Below are positions 1-11,744 of a stretch of DNA of 64,000 nucleotides, piece by piece. Origin of the DNA: Flabesymbios commensalis. Its lineage: Eukaryota; Annelida; Polychaeta; Terebellida; Flabelligeridae. The stretch spans positions 61,978,282-62,042,281 of the forward strand of contig OZ024912.1 of NCBI GenBank assembly GCA_964017125.1, given 5' to 3'. Position numbers and translations under genes: made by a program. Under the pieces are notes generated by a model. The model was not told where the DNA came from, did no database searches, and saw only the letters and a program-made list of their open reading frames with translations. How positions within the stretch are numbered: position 1 is the first letter of the stretch; every line of letters starts with the position of its first letter.

Positions 1-540
1 CTCTGATTTATTACCCTGTTTGAGTTCGAAAATCAGATAATTTGCATATACAAGATGGTCGCCATGGGATAATTTGCATATCCAAGATCGACGTGAACAT
101 GGTAAATGCTCTCCAGTCGACAATATTCATCTGATCTTCGCAATTTTTTTCTGATCGCCGTGTGATGGATTATTCTTTTTCAGTTCGAAAATAAGCTAAT
201 TTGCATATCCAAGATGGCTACCATTGGCTAATTGTCATATTCAAAATCAACGTAAATATGGTAAATGCTCTCCAGTCGCCAACATTCATACGATCTTATC
301 GTAGTTTTTTCTGAACACCCTCTGTTGGATAGATTATCCTGGTTGAGTTTGAAAATCAGCTAATTTGCATATTCAAGATGGCCGCCATGGTCCTTCTGTT
401 ATATAGCCCCATCGTTACTGCATTGGCAATAAACGTTTAATTGCAGAAGGTGGAGACTTCAATATTTTCAATTATGCAAATGTGACATATAGCTAATCCT
501 TACACCGCTAAATTACATAATTTATTTTTTGACCTTAGGG
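1..540 (+). repeat. ATTTGCAT-rich dispersed repeat, copy 1
   Basis: About 520 bp that recur nearly base for base at 7328-7860, and in the opposite orientation, more diverged and expanded, at 48540-49478 and 52380-52790. Inside are three related subunits of roughly 150 bp, each holding AATTTGCATAT, a run close to AAGATGGCCGCCATGG, and a phrase ending in GAAAATCAGCTAATTTGC. The right end has a distinct terminal block (GGTGGAGACTTCAATATTTT, about 450) also present in the copy at 48590. The left edge is cut by the window. No coding capacity seen; the mobile family is not identified. Confidence 0.8.
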
Positions 541-1542
541 TAGCTCTCCTATGAAGCCAAACTCCAACCCATATCACCATGTGTGTTTGAATTGGGTTCC
601 GACCGATTTTTTTGTAATATTTTGTGAAAAAATCCTTGCAACTCACAGGATGCATAATATGCCGCATTTTCTTATCACTCTAAGGGTTAATATCAAACTC
701 CAGATGCGCACAATCATTGCATATTACAAGGATAACTGTTCACACAAAAAGGCATATTTAACCCTTCAACCGCTGGTGACGCATATATTCGGGTTTTCAT
801 TTTTATTAGCACATAAAGTAACACATTTTAAATATGTTAAAGATAAAATGTGACATCAACCAGCAAGATTTGAAAAGAGTTGACCTCCATTTTGTCAAAT
901 CTGAATAATTTTTACTCACTTGAAGTTGTGGATCGCGTCAGCGAGATACAACTTCAAGTGGGTGAAAATTTAAATTGAATAATTTGGCGGTGCATCAAAA
1001 CATTTTGCATCCCTGAAGAATGGCTTATTTTCCAAAAATCTAGGGGTTTTACAACGAAAATCTTCATGGAGCTGTTTAGTAATATACAATATATTTTTTT
1101 CATCTCCGACACACGTTAGGCCATCATCTTCTCGCTATAACAATAATATTATTATTTGAACTTGAAAAGTGTTCTCTATACGCTGGAGATCTTGATTTTA
1201 CCACAAAAAAATCGAAGAAGGACGATTAATTAGCACAATTCGACAATTTATGGGAAGTGATCACTTGCGACGGGGTTTTCGCACGACGTCACATATTTTA
1301 GATTCATATCATAAATATTTATGGTACACGATGGAAATAAATACTATTTTACACAAACAATTTGTATGCATTATTTGAGAGTTGTGAAATGTATAATTGC
1401 ATATCTCTTCCACTTAATAATTAAAAACAGCGGGAGAGTTAATGATAAATCATTAAATAAAAACTAAGTTTTTAAATTCTTCAATAGGAAATGCAGGGTC
1501 ACATATAAATCAGCCTTCATCACGTTTATGAGATCAAATCGC
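541..1542. other. Gene-free AT-rich stretch with a hairpin-bearing MITE-like region
   Basis: No gene recognised. A TTAACCCTTCAACCGC end at 758 resembles the right end of the element at 33861-34690, and the sequence that follows (about 840-1000) is a reverse-strand relative of that element around its hairpin. The other boundary is not clear. Confidence 0.45.
917..960. repeat. 44-bp hairpin, ACTTGAAGTTGTG family
   Basis: Inverted repeat with outer arms CACTTGAAGTTGTG and its complement, and an inner GATCGC/GCGAGA stem around a 4-base loop. Similar hairpins occur near 7862, 21052, 23470, 33650, 33901, 46858, 47096 and 52829, so this is a dispersed family. Confidence 0.8.
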
Positions 1543-1609
1543 CCATTTGGTCATGAAAGGTGTATCTGCCACTTTACAAAGTGTCGATACACCTTTTCAT
1601 GTCCAAGGG
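1543..1609. repeat. 67-bp palindrome, GGATATGAAAG family
   Basis: Arms of about 24 bp (1543-1566 and 1586-1609) with a few mismatches. The arms match the palindrome at 23007-23083, which shows that it is a mobile or repeated unit. Confidence 0.65.
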
Positions 1610-1855
1610 AACGAACTATCCTAATCAATGATTACAACAGCATCCCAGCCACTGTACTGATTTTAGTGTTTCTAGATAAGACGTACTTGTCTTACATGTA
1701 TCATAATCTGGCAGTCAAATTGAGGTACGTGGCACTCAATTTAATGATTGTTACATAAAACCTTTTGAAACCGTAATGACAATATATCATATTTGTTATC
1801 GCAACGTCTAGATATTAGGGAATTCTACCCCATTTTCTAAAAAGTTATGTGAATC

Positions 1856-2004
1856 GACGTCAGAATCTGACGTCTTCCCGCACTAAAAGAATTAGACTAT
1901 TTATAATGGCAGTAAACCCATTACATAGGCATTCCAGTGCTGCGGAAAGAGCTAACTAAGCCATTTATGACGATTTCAAATTGAAAAAATCTTTGGTCTC
2001 CTCG
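1856..2004 (-). mobile_element. TTAA MITE family A (GACGTC hairpin), truncated
   Basis: Reverse-oriented piece of the family that is complete at 35816-36055 and 55515-55752. It has half of the GACGTCAGATTCTGACGTC hairpin and the body with the GAGCTAACTAAG phrase. It lacks the left TTAACCCT terminus. Confidence 0.7.
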
Positions 2005-2181
2005 GCATTGGGTGTAGTACAGTGCTGCCTATGGTACTGTAAAGAAACCTTGAAGTCATTCGAAATAAGAGCTGGGCATACTGCCCCGGTCTCGGGCTTC
2101 CTTCTGTCGCAATTTTACTCAATGTGTAGAAAGCGATGTAAAGCAATATTTACTAACTCCTCGGTTGAAGATGCATACGTT

Positions 2182-2432
2182 TTAACCCTTTAACCCCTCA
2201 CGATGCATCAAAGCATTATTTTCGTCACTTTAAGCAGACTTAATTTTCCTACAACCATGGGTTTTAGAATGAAAATTTCCATGAAACTGGTTTACCAATT
2301 CATGGCAATTTTCTTTAATTTTTTAACGACATCAAATCATCTTCATCCACTGCAAGTCGAGAATTGCGACAGCAATTCGCGGCTTGTAGTGGATGAAGAT
2401 GACAATGGTAAATTCAGGCTTGAAAGGGTTAA
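2182..2432 (+). mobile_element. TTAA MITE family B, complete
   Basis: A 251-bp element bounded by TTAA on both sides, with ends TTAACCCTTTAA and AAAGGGTTAA. The core holds a hairpin whose arms read CTTCATCCACTRCAAGTCG and its complement around 2340-2400. The same element is present at 22023-22274 (reverse), 32463-32714 and 45711-45936. TTAA plus CCCTTT ends are typical of piggyBac-type MITEs; the assignment is by structure only. Confidence 0.85.
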
Positions 2433-2756
2433 ATGGCTAGAAAATGGAACTATGCTCTTTATAGAGCTATGAATTACTGAAGAAAACCAGATTGATGCGT
2501 GTTGCCACTCTCGTATTCTGCAACACCACAGGGCTACGTTTTCAGGCTGTTTTCAAGGTTGTCCAAAGAGAATATACATTATTGAGAAGCTGTCCATCTG
2601 AAGTGCACAAAAAATGAATATTTAAAGCTTCGCCTTGACCGCGTGAAACTAAAGCCATATATTAACCATATCAAGCTAAGCTTACATGTGTGGATGCGAT
2701 CGTAAATCATTTTCTCCAAATGCGATCTAAATATGCATATTTTGTCCACAGTTTGT

Positions 2757-2997
2757 ATATACGCTGAAATACTCTTGCATAAACCATGGAGACTAAAGAT
2801 TTTTTTCCATTTGAAATCATCATACATGTCTGAGTTAGGTCTTTCCGCTGAATTTGAATACCTAAATTATCAATCTACGTCCATTATAAATATTTTAATT
2901 CTTTCAGTGAGGGAATCGTTTTTATACGTCAGAATCTGACGTCCACAGACGTCAGATTCTGACGTATAAAGACGGTCCCCGCGCTGCAAAGGGGTAA
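2757..2997 (+). mobile_element. TTAA MITE family A
   Basis: Body plus hairpin (2925-2970, arms GACGTCAGAATCTGACGTC) and the right terminus CCCCGCGCTG followed by a degenerate AAAGGGTTAA. The left terminus is degraded. Confidence 0.75.
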
Positions 2998-3005
2998 TAT
3001 ATACT

Positions 3006-3165
3006 TACAGCGCGAGGGTCGACTTGAGACGTCTAAAGTTGACCCACGCACTGTGAGAGTTAACAAATTTATAATGGGCGTAGACCCATAACATAGGTAT
3101 TCAAATGGAGCAGAAAGAGCTAACTAAGACATTTATGCTGATTACAAATTGAACAAAACCCTTAG
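3006..3165 (-). mobile_element. TTAA MITE family A, reverse-oriented partial copy
   Basis: Lies 9 bp from the forward copy at 2757-2997 and faces it, so the two make a larger inverted arrangement. The body matches the other copies; the hairpin is reduced to a single GACGTC half. Confidence 0.65.
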
Positions 3166-3282
3166 ATATCTATGGCTTATATAAATTTAAAGGTTAAACT
3201 AGTTTTCATTTTGAACTGATAACAATAGCGTGTGTTTGAAGATACCCGAATAGAGCTCAAATTGTACAGGAAGGGCCTCACT

Positions 3283-3508
3283 TTAACCCTTGCAACTCTG
3301 AAATACTTTTGCATAAACCATGGAGACCTAAGTTTTTTTTTCAATTTCCTATGATAACTGGCTTAGTTAGCTCTTTCTGCTTCATTTGAATACCATTAGA
3401 AATATTGTATTCCTTACAGTGCGGGGGACCGTCTTTATACGCCAGAATCTGACGTCTATAGACGTCAGATTCTGATGTATAAAGACGGTCCCCGCGCTGA
3501 AAGGGTTA
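3283..3508 (+). mobile_element. TTAA MITE family A
   Basis: Starts with TTAACCCTTGCAACTCTGAA and ends with GCGCTGAAAGGGTTAC, so the right TTAA has one change. Hairpin at 3441-3485. Confidence 0.8.
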
Positions 3509-3689
3509 CCACATTGCCCGACCAAACACAAGCTATATTACTATTATTGTCACAATACAACTTTTACTGACATAGTAGGCATCAAATGACGTTCCTGTGT
3601 AATATGTGACGGTGCCGCATATATAACAAAAAAAAATGTGTTTTGTGATTTGTAATAATTATTTACCATTAGTTGATGATATTAGGCAT

Positions 3690-3925
3690 ATACATGAATA
3701 ATTTAGGTGATATGTCATTAAGTTAACTATCAGAGACATACCCATATTAATTAGTTATCATAGATATTATGCATTAATAATCTTCGTAGGGTGTCATTCA
3801 GAATAATCTTGGAAATATGTCATTCAGTGAACTATCAGAAACCTACTCACATTGATTAGTTACGATAAATGATACATATGAATAATCTTCGTAATATGCT
3901 ATTAAGTGAACTATCGGCGACCTGC
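3690..3925. repeat. Degenerate minisatellite, ~80-105 bp units
   Basis: Two and a half imperfect copies of a unit containing GTCATTMAGTKAACTATC (near 3713, 3818 and 3896) and AATAATCTTCGTA. Unit spacing is 105 and 78 bp. No coding meaning seen. Confidence 0.55.
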
Positions 3926-4064
3926 TCCAATAATTTATTAGTTTTTGTTACTGGAAAACAACTGGGAAGCTTTATCATGCTTGTGACACAATGGCCATTC
4001 GGTGTAAGTTCCACTTCCAAGTACATGTAGTTTGACAATAGAACCGACTTGAGGGAATCTATCA

Positions 4065-5265
4065 AGATAATAGTCATCACCAGGGTTGTTTTTCTATTGT
4101 GTTTACTGGGCATTCTCTGAAATAAGGCCGTCTTGATTCAGTTCACACAGTATTATTAGATTTGACCTAGGTATCATCAGACGCCCAGACCATTGTTCTG
4201 ACTGTCTATTGAGCTTTATGTGGCCGTCTGCTAAGCATTATCTGGAAGAGACAAATAGGCTGCATTGGTCCAGCATCAGTGTAATGTATTTCCAACGTTT
4301 TCGACGTTGGCCAATATTTAACCAGCTTCGAGCCAATGTTGTGTGTTTTTTGGCTAATAATGCTTGGTACCCCTATGTTTGAGAGCATCTCAGGGACTTG
4401 AACAGAGGACCCGCATTGAACACACTGCTCTGTGTGACGGATCGAAAGAGGGGTCGCCGGCTGTACCCCCTCCATACAATCTGTTCACGTACCCGAAACA
4501 AAACCATGACCATATAAGGCATATGTATTATTATAATTCGCCCTTTTGAAGCTTTATATTTCTAAAAAAATCGGGGAGCCGTACCCCCCCCCCCCTAGAA
4601 AACGGCTATTATCAACATCAAAACAATGTTGGTGTATTGATGGTTCAATTTCTGCAATGCTGGCCCAACATTAATCCGCCATAATTTGAATGTATTCTGT
4701 TTGTTGGGATATGATACTGACCAAGTATTACTTTTTATGCTGAGCAATACCAGAAATTATATTGTATTATTTTGATTTGCTTATGATTTTTGGTGAATGT
4801 CAAAAATATATAAGCATGAATATAAACATGATAAATAATTGAATATAACATAAATATTATATTGAGAAATTTCAATTTCAAATTAACATACATTGCTTAA
4901 TAACTGACAAAAAAAAGTTTATGTTGTACATACCAAATATTTATTAAGGACTGGGAAAAATCAAGAATCAAGTTATTGTGATGAAGCACGTCTCACCAGC
5001 AACTGTTCATTTTTCTAAATGACACCAGGTTTATTTTTGTCATCAGTTTCTATGCGCACACAACCCCTCTTCTATAAATGGGCGTGTCCAAATTTTATCA
5101 GTAGACAATTTTTTGGAGTTTAAGGGTGGGGTGGGGAAGACACAGGGATGGGGTTCTGGTAACGACTATGTCCGATAATCAGTTCAGAACACGGTATTAT
5201 TAGAAAGGAGCTTCTTCGGGCTCCGCCCTCAAAGGCTTCTTTCTAATAATACCGTGTTCTTCACT
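4065..5265 (+). mobile_element. Foldback-type element, single-arm copy
   Basis: Matches the left arm and centre of the element at 23745-25600 over about 1.2 kb. It starts at AATAGTCATCACCAGGG and ends at the 73-bp GAACACGGTATTATTAG palindrome. The inverted right arm seen in the other copy is absent. A ~90-codon open frame on the minus strand (4206-4475) is shared with the other arms but looks like a by-product of the repeat. Confidence 0.7.
5187..5259. repeat. 73-bp palindrome GAACACGGTATTATTAG...
   Basis: Near-perfect inverted repeat whose centre is GGGCTCCGCCC-like. Related palindromes are at 24911-24983 and, lacking the outermost bases, at about 25597-25655. It marks the end of the foldback family. 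Confidence 0.8.
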
Positions 5266-5581
5266 AATTATCTAACAACACAGACCAGGGACAGTAAGTA
5301 GACTTCCTGCCCAACTAACACGGGACCCTGGCCTAACTATGGTCCAACATCGAAACAACTTTAAGTGAACGTCTCGTGATTGCGGGGTAGCTGGGGCGAA
5401 ATGTTCGTTCAACGTTAAACCAACGCTATTCTGCTTGATCACAGAGTCTGCTCGTGTGCCCAGCTTGCGTCATTCGGGTCACCTATTTTTAGAGGACATT
5501 CTGGATCGATTTGAACAGTCCATCCCCGTCAGCTATTGCCAGAACGATGATCGCTGGATGGCTGGCTGCAATCTCCTGTGA

Positions 5582-5695
5582 TCCCAGTAAACACAATACA
5601 TTTGTATAACATTTGTACAACGTCGGCCCAACGTCGAAGACGTTTGACCGACGTTGCACAAATGTTATGCAAATGTTTCTTATGTTTACTGGGAT
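5582..5695. mobile_element. Small palindromic MITE with TCCCAGTAAACA ends
   Basis: 114 bp. The ends are TCCCAGTAAACA and TGTTTACTGGGA, with an inner ACATTTGTRCAACGTCGG inverted repeat. The core carries the GTYGGCCCAACGT phrase found in other small palindromes in the window (about 10200, 18864, 40961, 60851 and 63109). Confidence 0.75.
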
Positions 5696-5961
5696 AGGCT
5701 CAAGTACAACCCCATTCAAACCGGTCTCTTAGTTGTGTCTTTGGCAGCTAATTCCCCGAAAGAAATACGTACTCGACTGATGGTAGTCATCAGAGTATTC
5801 ATGAATACAATTTTCTGATTTCGTTTCACTCGTGGTTTCGACTGATTGTTTAGGCATGCATGTATCAAACAAGGAAAAACAATCAGCTTTATAATAATTG
5901 TTTATGTACTCATTTAGTGAAAAAAGAAACTGAGTTCTTAATCCATGTATATTATAAAACG

Positions 5962-6613
<652 letters not shown>

Positions 6614-6697
6614 GCAATCAAGCAATCAAGCAATTAATCAAATAAGCAGTCAAGCAATCGAGCAATAAATGGGTCAGGCAACATCCAGAGGATTGCG

Positions 6698-7327
6698 AGA
6701 TGATTAAGATGATACTTCCTTCCACACACAGAATTCGAAATTGTAACCCTGGTGGAGTGAGGTAAAGAACGGTCCCAATAGGCTCTCTACAATACTGAAT
6801 ATTTACAAGTAGACAAGTAGAACATTTGTTTCTCTTAAGTCTGAATACCAGAGCTTATTTACTTTTGAAATTAGCAGTTACTCCATCTTGAGTAGCAGTA
6901 TTATATAATGCATAGCTGAATTTGCCACGTGGTCACAAGATACGATCTTCAAATGGTTGCAGGTGGAGATCTACACAGGTAGGTCCAAACAAAGAAATTC
7001 ACATAATGACCAGATTACTTACATGTGACGTAAAGCAACGCACACAGACACAATCTATCCATATCATGCGAATACTCTTCATAAGCAGCTTTACTGTGTA
7101 TAGCTCTTTATTAAATCTTCACCCACTATGTGGTGGGGATTTACTGTTTTGATGTTGTCTGTCATTGTTATTATTATTCTTCTTGAACTCATTCCAGTCG
7201 CCAATACATGTATTCATCTCACTCATTTCTCCATGCTCAGGAGGTTCTCCTGCTCAGTGTAGCCTACAGGTGACCTAAAACCCCATTAATTCATTCATTC
7301 ATTTCAGTCGCCCATAATCATCCGACC
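6698..7327. other. No gene recognised
   Basis: Mixed-composition DNA between the tetranucleotide array and the second ATTTGCAT repeat. I see no motif, long open frame or repeat match inside the window. Confidence 0.5.
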
Positions 7328-7860
7328 CTCTGATTTATTACCCTGTTTGAGTTCGAAAATCAGATAATTTGCATATCCAAGATGGTCGCCATGGGATAAT
7401 TTGCAGATCCAAGATCGACGTGAACATGGTAAATGCTCTACAGTCGACAATATTCATCTGATCTTTGCGAATTTTTTTCTGATCGCCGTTTGATGGATTA
7501 TCCTTTTTCAGTTCGAAAATCAGCTAATTTGCATATCCAAGATGGCCGCCATTGGCTAATTGTCATATTCAAAATCGACGTAAATATGGTAAATGCTCTC
7601 CAGTCGCCAACATTCATCCGATCTTATCGTAGTTTTTTCTGAACACCCTCTGCTGAATAGATTATCCTGGTTGAGTTCGAAAATCAGCTAATTTGCATAT
7701 TCAAGATGGCCGCCATGGTTCTTCTGTTATATAGCCCCATCGTTACTGCATTGGCAATAAACGTTTCATTGCGGAAGGTGGAGACCTCAATATTTTCAAT
7801 TATGTAAATGTGACATATAGCTAATCCTTACACCGCTAAATTAAATAATTTATTTTTTTA
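7328..7860 (+). repeat. ATTTGCAT-rich dispersed repeat, copy 2
   Basis: Very close copy of 1-540 with few substitutions. The match starts at CTCTGATTTATTACCCTG and ends shortly before the hairpin at 7862. Because copy 1 is cut by the window edge, this copy defines the left boundary better. Confidence 0.85.
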
Positions 7861-7861
7861 C

Positions 7862-7908
7862 TCACTTGAAGCTGTGTTTCGCTACCGCGACCCACAACTC
7901 CAAGCGAG
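7862..7908. repeat. Hairpin, ACTTGAAGTTGTG family
   Basis: CACTTGAAGCTGTG and the imperfect complement CACAACTCCAAGCG around a CGCTACCGCG centre. Confidence 0.65.
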
Positions 7909-8454
7909 TCATATTTGTTTAATTTGATCAAAGATTTGGAAATACACCGCCCTCTAAAAATATAGATCCACCACACACATTATACAAACTGCAGTTGCAA
8001 ATAGCCTCTTAATTTACTCTGTGAATCATGAAGCTATTCGCCTGAAATTTGGCAACAGTGTGTAATTGGTATCCGTTAACATTATTGTACAAGAAAATGT
8101 GGGAAAAGTATATTTTTCCCCAAAAATAGGCGAGCTAAAAATGGTAGTTAAAAACAGGATATTTTAATCATTTTTTAGAAAATTCTGTGGGGATGGCATC
8201 GTGGGGGAAATGTAGAAATAATATGTGAAATCCTCAAACAATCCTCCTGAATAAAATTGACGAACAAAAATAGCAATTAAACGTTTTTGATACTTTATTA
8301 TCATCCACTTTATAAATAATCACTATTTCTTTAATATATTGTTTTTAAATTACTGCTGCAATGGCAAAAATATCTTAATTATTCTTCAATTTGTCTTTGA
8401 ATAAGATAATTTTCTGAACATTTATTATCTGGTTGGATATCTTATTGTTCTCAT

Positions 8455-8585
8455 TAAGGCATTGACGCGACGCGGGTCATTCCGTTATATAGTCGCTCCA
8501 GGGAATCCTTGGGTATTTCATTCCGGATCTGGTAGACCCCCATTCGGAGCTCTCGTAAAGTTGTTGAAGGGTTGCTACTGAGTTA
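8455..8585 (-). pseudogene. Possible Tc1/mariner transposase C-terminal remnant
   Basis: On the minus strand a short frame reads TLRELRMGVYQIRNEIPKDS followed by LERLYNGMTRVASMP and a stop. Spacing and residues resemble the C-terminal tail of Tc1-like transposases, which typically read ELR..V..EW..IP...I..LI.SM.RR. The catalytic part of such a protein is not visible upstream (8586-8900), so this would be a small relic. The stretch is more GC-rich than its flanks. This is recognised from memory of the family and could be chance similarity. Confidence 0.35.
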
Positions 8586-9215
8586 TTTCATCACATAAGC
8601 CAAGATAGGCTTTATAAGATTCATATGTAGACTACTTGGTGCTAATGAATAACCTGGATCCTCTGGTCTTCAAATGATATTGTGATAGCTGCGTCTGTGT
8701 GAGCAATTGTGACATGGGGTCCCCTCTGCCAGGCTTATCTTTAATTTATCTCCTTTATCTGTATATTTTTTTACATTTTTTTGTACAATACCCTGGCTGC
8801 AACCGAGGACTCTTCTCATATGTCTTTGGCAGTAATTGAAATTATCTTAGGCTACAGATTGTGTGATTGTCTCACTAGACACGTTACGTCCAATCCTCAT
8901 GGCCTCTGACGTGTTTGTGACTAAGAGTTTGTGGGGTTGTGCACACACTACAGATTGCGCAATATAAACAACGGGATAAACACATGATACAGTGTGCCCT
9001 GATGTGATTTATATTGTTTTTATTCGAGCAGCGTTGATCATCGATAAGTATTTTCGATTATCCCAACAGATGTGTCTAATTACTTATTTTCACCATAGGC
9101 TAAACATGAATGAATTCAACCAGAGATTATTTATAGTGTACTAAAATCTCTGATTCAATACCTGACGCCTTTGCCCAAAATGTTAAAATATTACTTTCTT
9201 AAAGCGTGATATGCG
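8586..9215. other. No gene recognised
   Basis: AT-rich DNA up to the left end of the large DNA transposon. No repeat or motif noted. Confidence 0.5.
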
Positions 9216-9387
9216 ATGGGCTACATATGGCTACCATGCACCACCCCCCCCCCCCGCCTCCGCCCTCACATCTCAACAAAACTAAGTTTCTTGGAGCCCT
9301 GGGATATACTGAGCACGAAATCGAATGTTAACATTGAAAATATAGGATGCAAACCCTATTTTGGCGACTTATATAGAGGTCGACCTA
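9216..9387 (+). repeat. Left terminal inverted repeat of the XPG-type transposon
   Basis: About 172 bp that reappear inverted at about 18565-18742, with substitutions and a variable C/CA run after CTACCATGCACC. It continues beyond the nested insert for about 20 bp (TAGTGAGGG). Confidence 0.8.
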
Positions 9388-10115
9388 CCCTAAATATGTT
9401 ATTAACAACGTCGCGCAGTTTTAAATAAGGGGGTAGGGTTACTTGAATGTATGTTATTTCTGTTCTAGTACACCGATCTGTAATTTTTATATAGCATATT
9501 AACGGTAATTTAATTCCGCTTTTTATGGTATATAAATTATAGCAGTATATCAAATATCTCTTCATGTATGCCTAAATGTAATTTAAATTGAAAAATCAGC
9601 GAGATCCACGACGAAAAAAACCCGTTGGGAAACACCATTTTATCAAACGTTTTTTTACATTTATCCGCATTTGGGCCACGGGTTTTCAATTCAGATATGC
9701 TTATGAATAAGCCTGGATGTTATGTGTGCTTTTAAATTGCACACGATTTTGAAGAAAGACAAATACAAAATGGCCGCTATCTGCTTTTTTTAATATGTAA
9801 TTTTGTGCATTTCGCCTGTAACAATTGAGTTTTTCACTTGACTCTGCATCTAAATAATGGACATCAATCAAAATTAGAGCTATATTAAAAACAAAATTAT
9901 ATTATATGAAGAATGACAAAAAATACAAAATGGCCGCTAATTTTGACTTGACTCTGCATCGAAATAATGGCCGCCGTCTGTTTGAAAAATTGTATATATC
10001 GACAAAAAACCGAAAACACAAATTAAAAAAGATATTCAAACATCTTTGATATCAGTTGAAAGTCACTATCAAAGGCTTTAACGTAGATACATAATATTTT
10101 ATTTGGTAAAAACAT
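9388..10115 (+). repeat. Left arm of the nested foldback element
   Basis: Pairs with 11745-12438. Within the arm a ~130-bp block containing GACTCTGCATCKAAATAATGG and ACAAAATGGCCGC is itself repeated twice, as it is in the right arm. Confidence 0.75.
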
Positions 10116-10246
10116 TGTGTCCAATAGAAACACAAGTATGACTCAATATTGTGTCAACGTGGGAGACGTTGGCTTTGACCCAGTAAACTTGAGGCATTGA
10201 CACAGTGTTACGTTAACGTTGGCCCAACGTCTGCGTCTGCGTCCTG

Positions 10247-11600
10247 GCCGCTGAAGAAGTGAGGACTGCCACTTTAAAGTTATCTCAGCCACTGCAAAAA
10301 TTGATCTTGTTCACTGAAGAAGTGATCACAGCCACCTTAAAAATGACCTAAGCAACTACAAAAATGATCTAGACCACTGAAGAAATGATTACAACCACTT
10401 TAAAGTAATCTCAGCAATTATAAAAGCGATCTTAGCCACTGAATAATGATCACAGCCACTTTAAACGTTATCTCAGCCACTACAAAGTTGCTGTGATAAC
10501 TTCTTCGGTGGCTAAGATCACTTTTGTAGTGGCTGATATAATTTTTAAAGAGGCTGAGATTACTTCTTCAGTGGCCAAGATCAATTTTGTAGTGGCTGAG
10601 ACAACTTTGAAAGTGGCTGTGATCACTTCTTTAGTGGATAAAATCAGTTTGTTTGTGGCCTAGATCACCTTTATGGTAGCTGGGATGATTTTTAAAGTGG
10701 CTTTGGCGATTTCTTGAGAGGTCAAGATCACTTTTGTAGTTGTCGAGATCACTTTTTAGGGCTGGATGAAGAGATAACTTTTAAAGTGGCTGTGATCACT
10801 TTTTCAGTGGCTGTGATCATTTCTTCAGTGGACAAGATGCTTTTGTAGTGGCTAAGATAACCTTTACAGCTGCTGTGATCACTTTTTCAGTGGACAAGAT
10901 TACTTTTGTAGTGGCTAAGATAACTTTTAAAGTTGCTGTGATCACTTCTTCAGTGGCCAAGATCAATTTTGTAGTGGCTGAGATAACTTTGAAAATGGCT
11001 GTGATCATTTCTTCAGTGGCCAAGATCACTTTTGTAGTGGCTAAGATAACCTTTACCGTTGCTTTGATCACTTCTTCGGTGGTCAAGATCACTTCTGTAG
11101 TGGCTGAGATAACTTTAAAGTTGCTGTGATTACTTCCTCAGTGGCCAAGATCAGTTTTGTAGTGGCTGACATAATTTTAAAAGTGACTGTGATCACTTCT
11201 TCAGTGGACAAGATCACTTTTTTAGTGGCTAAGATAACTTTTATAGGTGATGTGATCACTTCTTCAGTGGCCAAGATCACTTTGGTAGTGGCTGGGATAA
11301 CTTTTAAAGTTGCTGTGATCACTTTTTCAGTGGCCAAGATCAGTTTTATAGTTGCTGAGATAACTTTGAAAGTGGCTGTGATCACTTCTTCAGTAGACAA
11401 TATCACTTTTGTAGTGGCTAAGATAACCTTTACAGTAATGTGATCAATTATTCAGTGGCCAAGATCAGTTTTGTAGTGGCTGAGATAACTTTTAAAGTGG
11501 TTGTAATCTCTTCAGTGGTTAATATCACTTTTGTAGCTGCTGAAATAACTTTTCAAAGTAGCTGTGGTCACTTCTTCGGTGGTCAAGATCACTTTTGAAA
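10247..11600. repeat. 63-bp minisatellite made of three 21-bp monomers, with an internal inversion
   Basis: The higher-order unit is three 21-bp monomers that start GTGGCTGAGATAACTT, GTGGCTGTGATCACTT and GTGGCCAAGATCACTT and differ in their last five bases. About 1115 bp (10486-11600, some 17-18 units) run in one direction, and 10247-10485 run in the opposite direction. Because 21 is a multiple of three and stops are rare in two frames, both strands show 90-105-codon open frames with a 7-residue period (VAEITLK, VAVITSS, VAKITFV on plus). I read these frames as a by-product, not as genes. Confidence 0.9.
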
Positions 11601-11744
11601 AAGAGCTCGAGAGAATGTAAAAGTAATAACAAACATTTTCACCATATAAAGTTACCATGAGCGAGAAGTCCCGCTTGTATTCACTAAAAAACGTTGGAAA
11701 TTGTTCAAATGGAGGGATAAAATACAAACTTAGTGCTTTGTTGT

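Noticed and set aside
2203-2472. 89-codon frame, related to 22013-22225
   Set aside because: Both lie inside family B MITEs and read through the hairpin; not a gene.
4380-4440. tRNA- or SINE-like B box (GTTCAAGTCC on the minus strand)
   Set aside because: No matching A box at the right distance and no cloverleaf; it lies within the foldback arm.
4206-4475. 89-codon frame that recurs at 23946-24197 and 25190-25462
   Set aside because: It lies in the arms of a foldback element, occurs in both orientations of the same arm and changes its ends and length. Similarity follows from the DNA repeat; no domain is recognisable.
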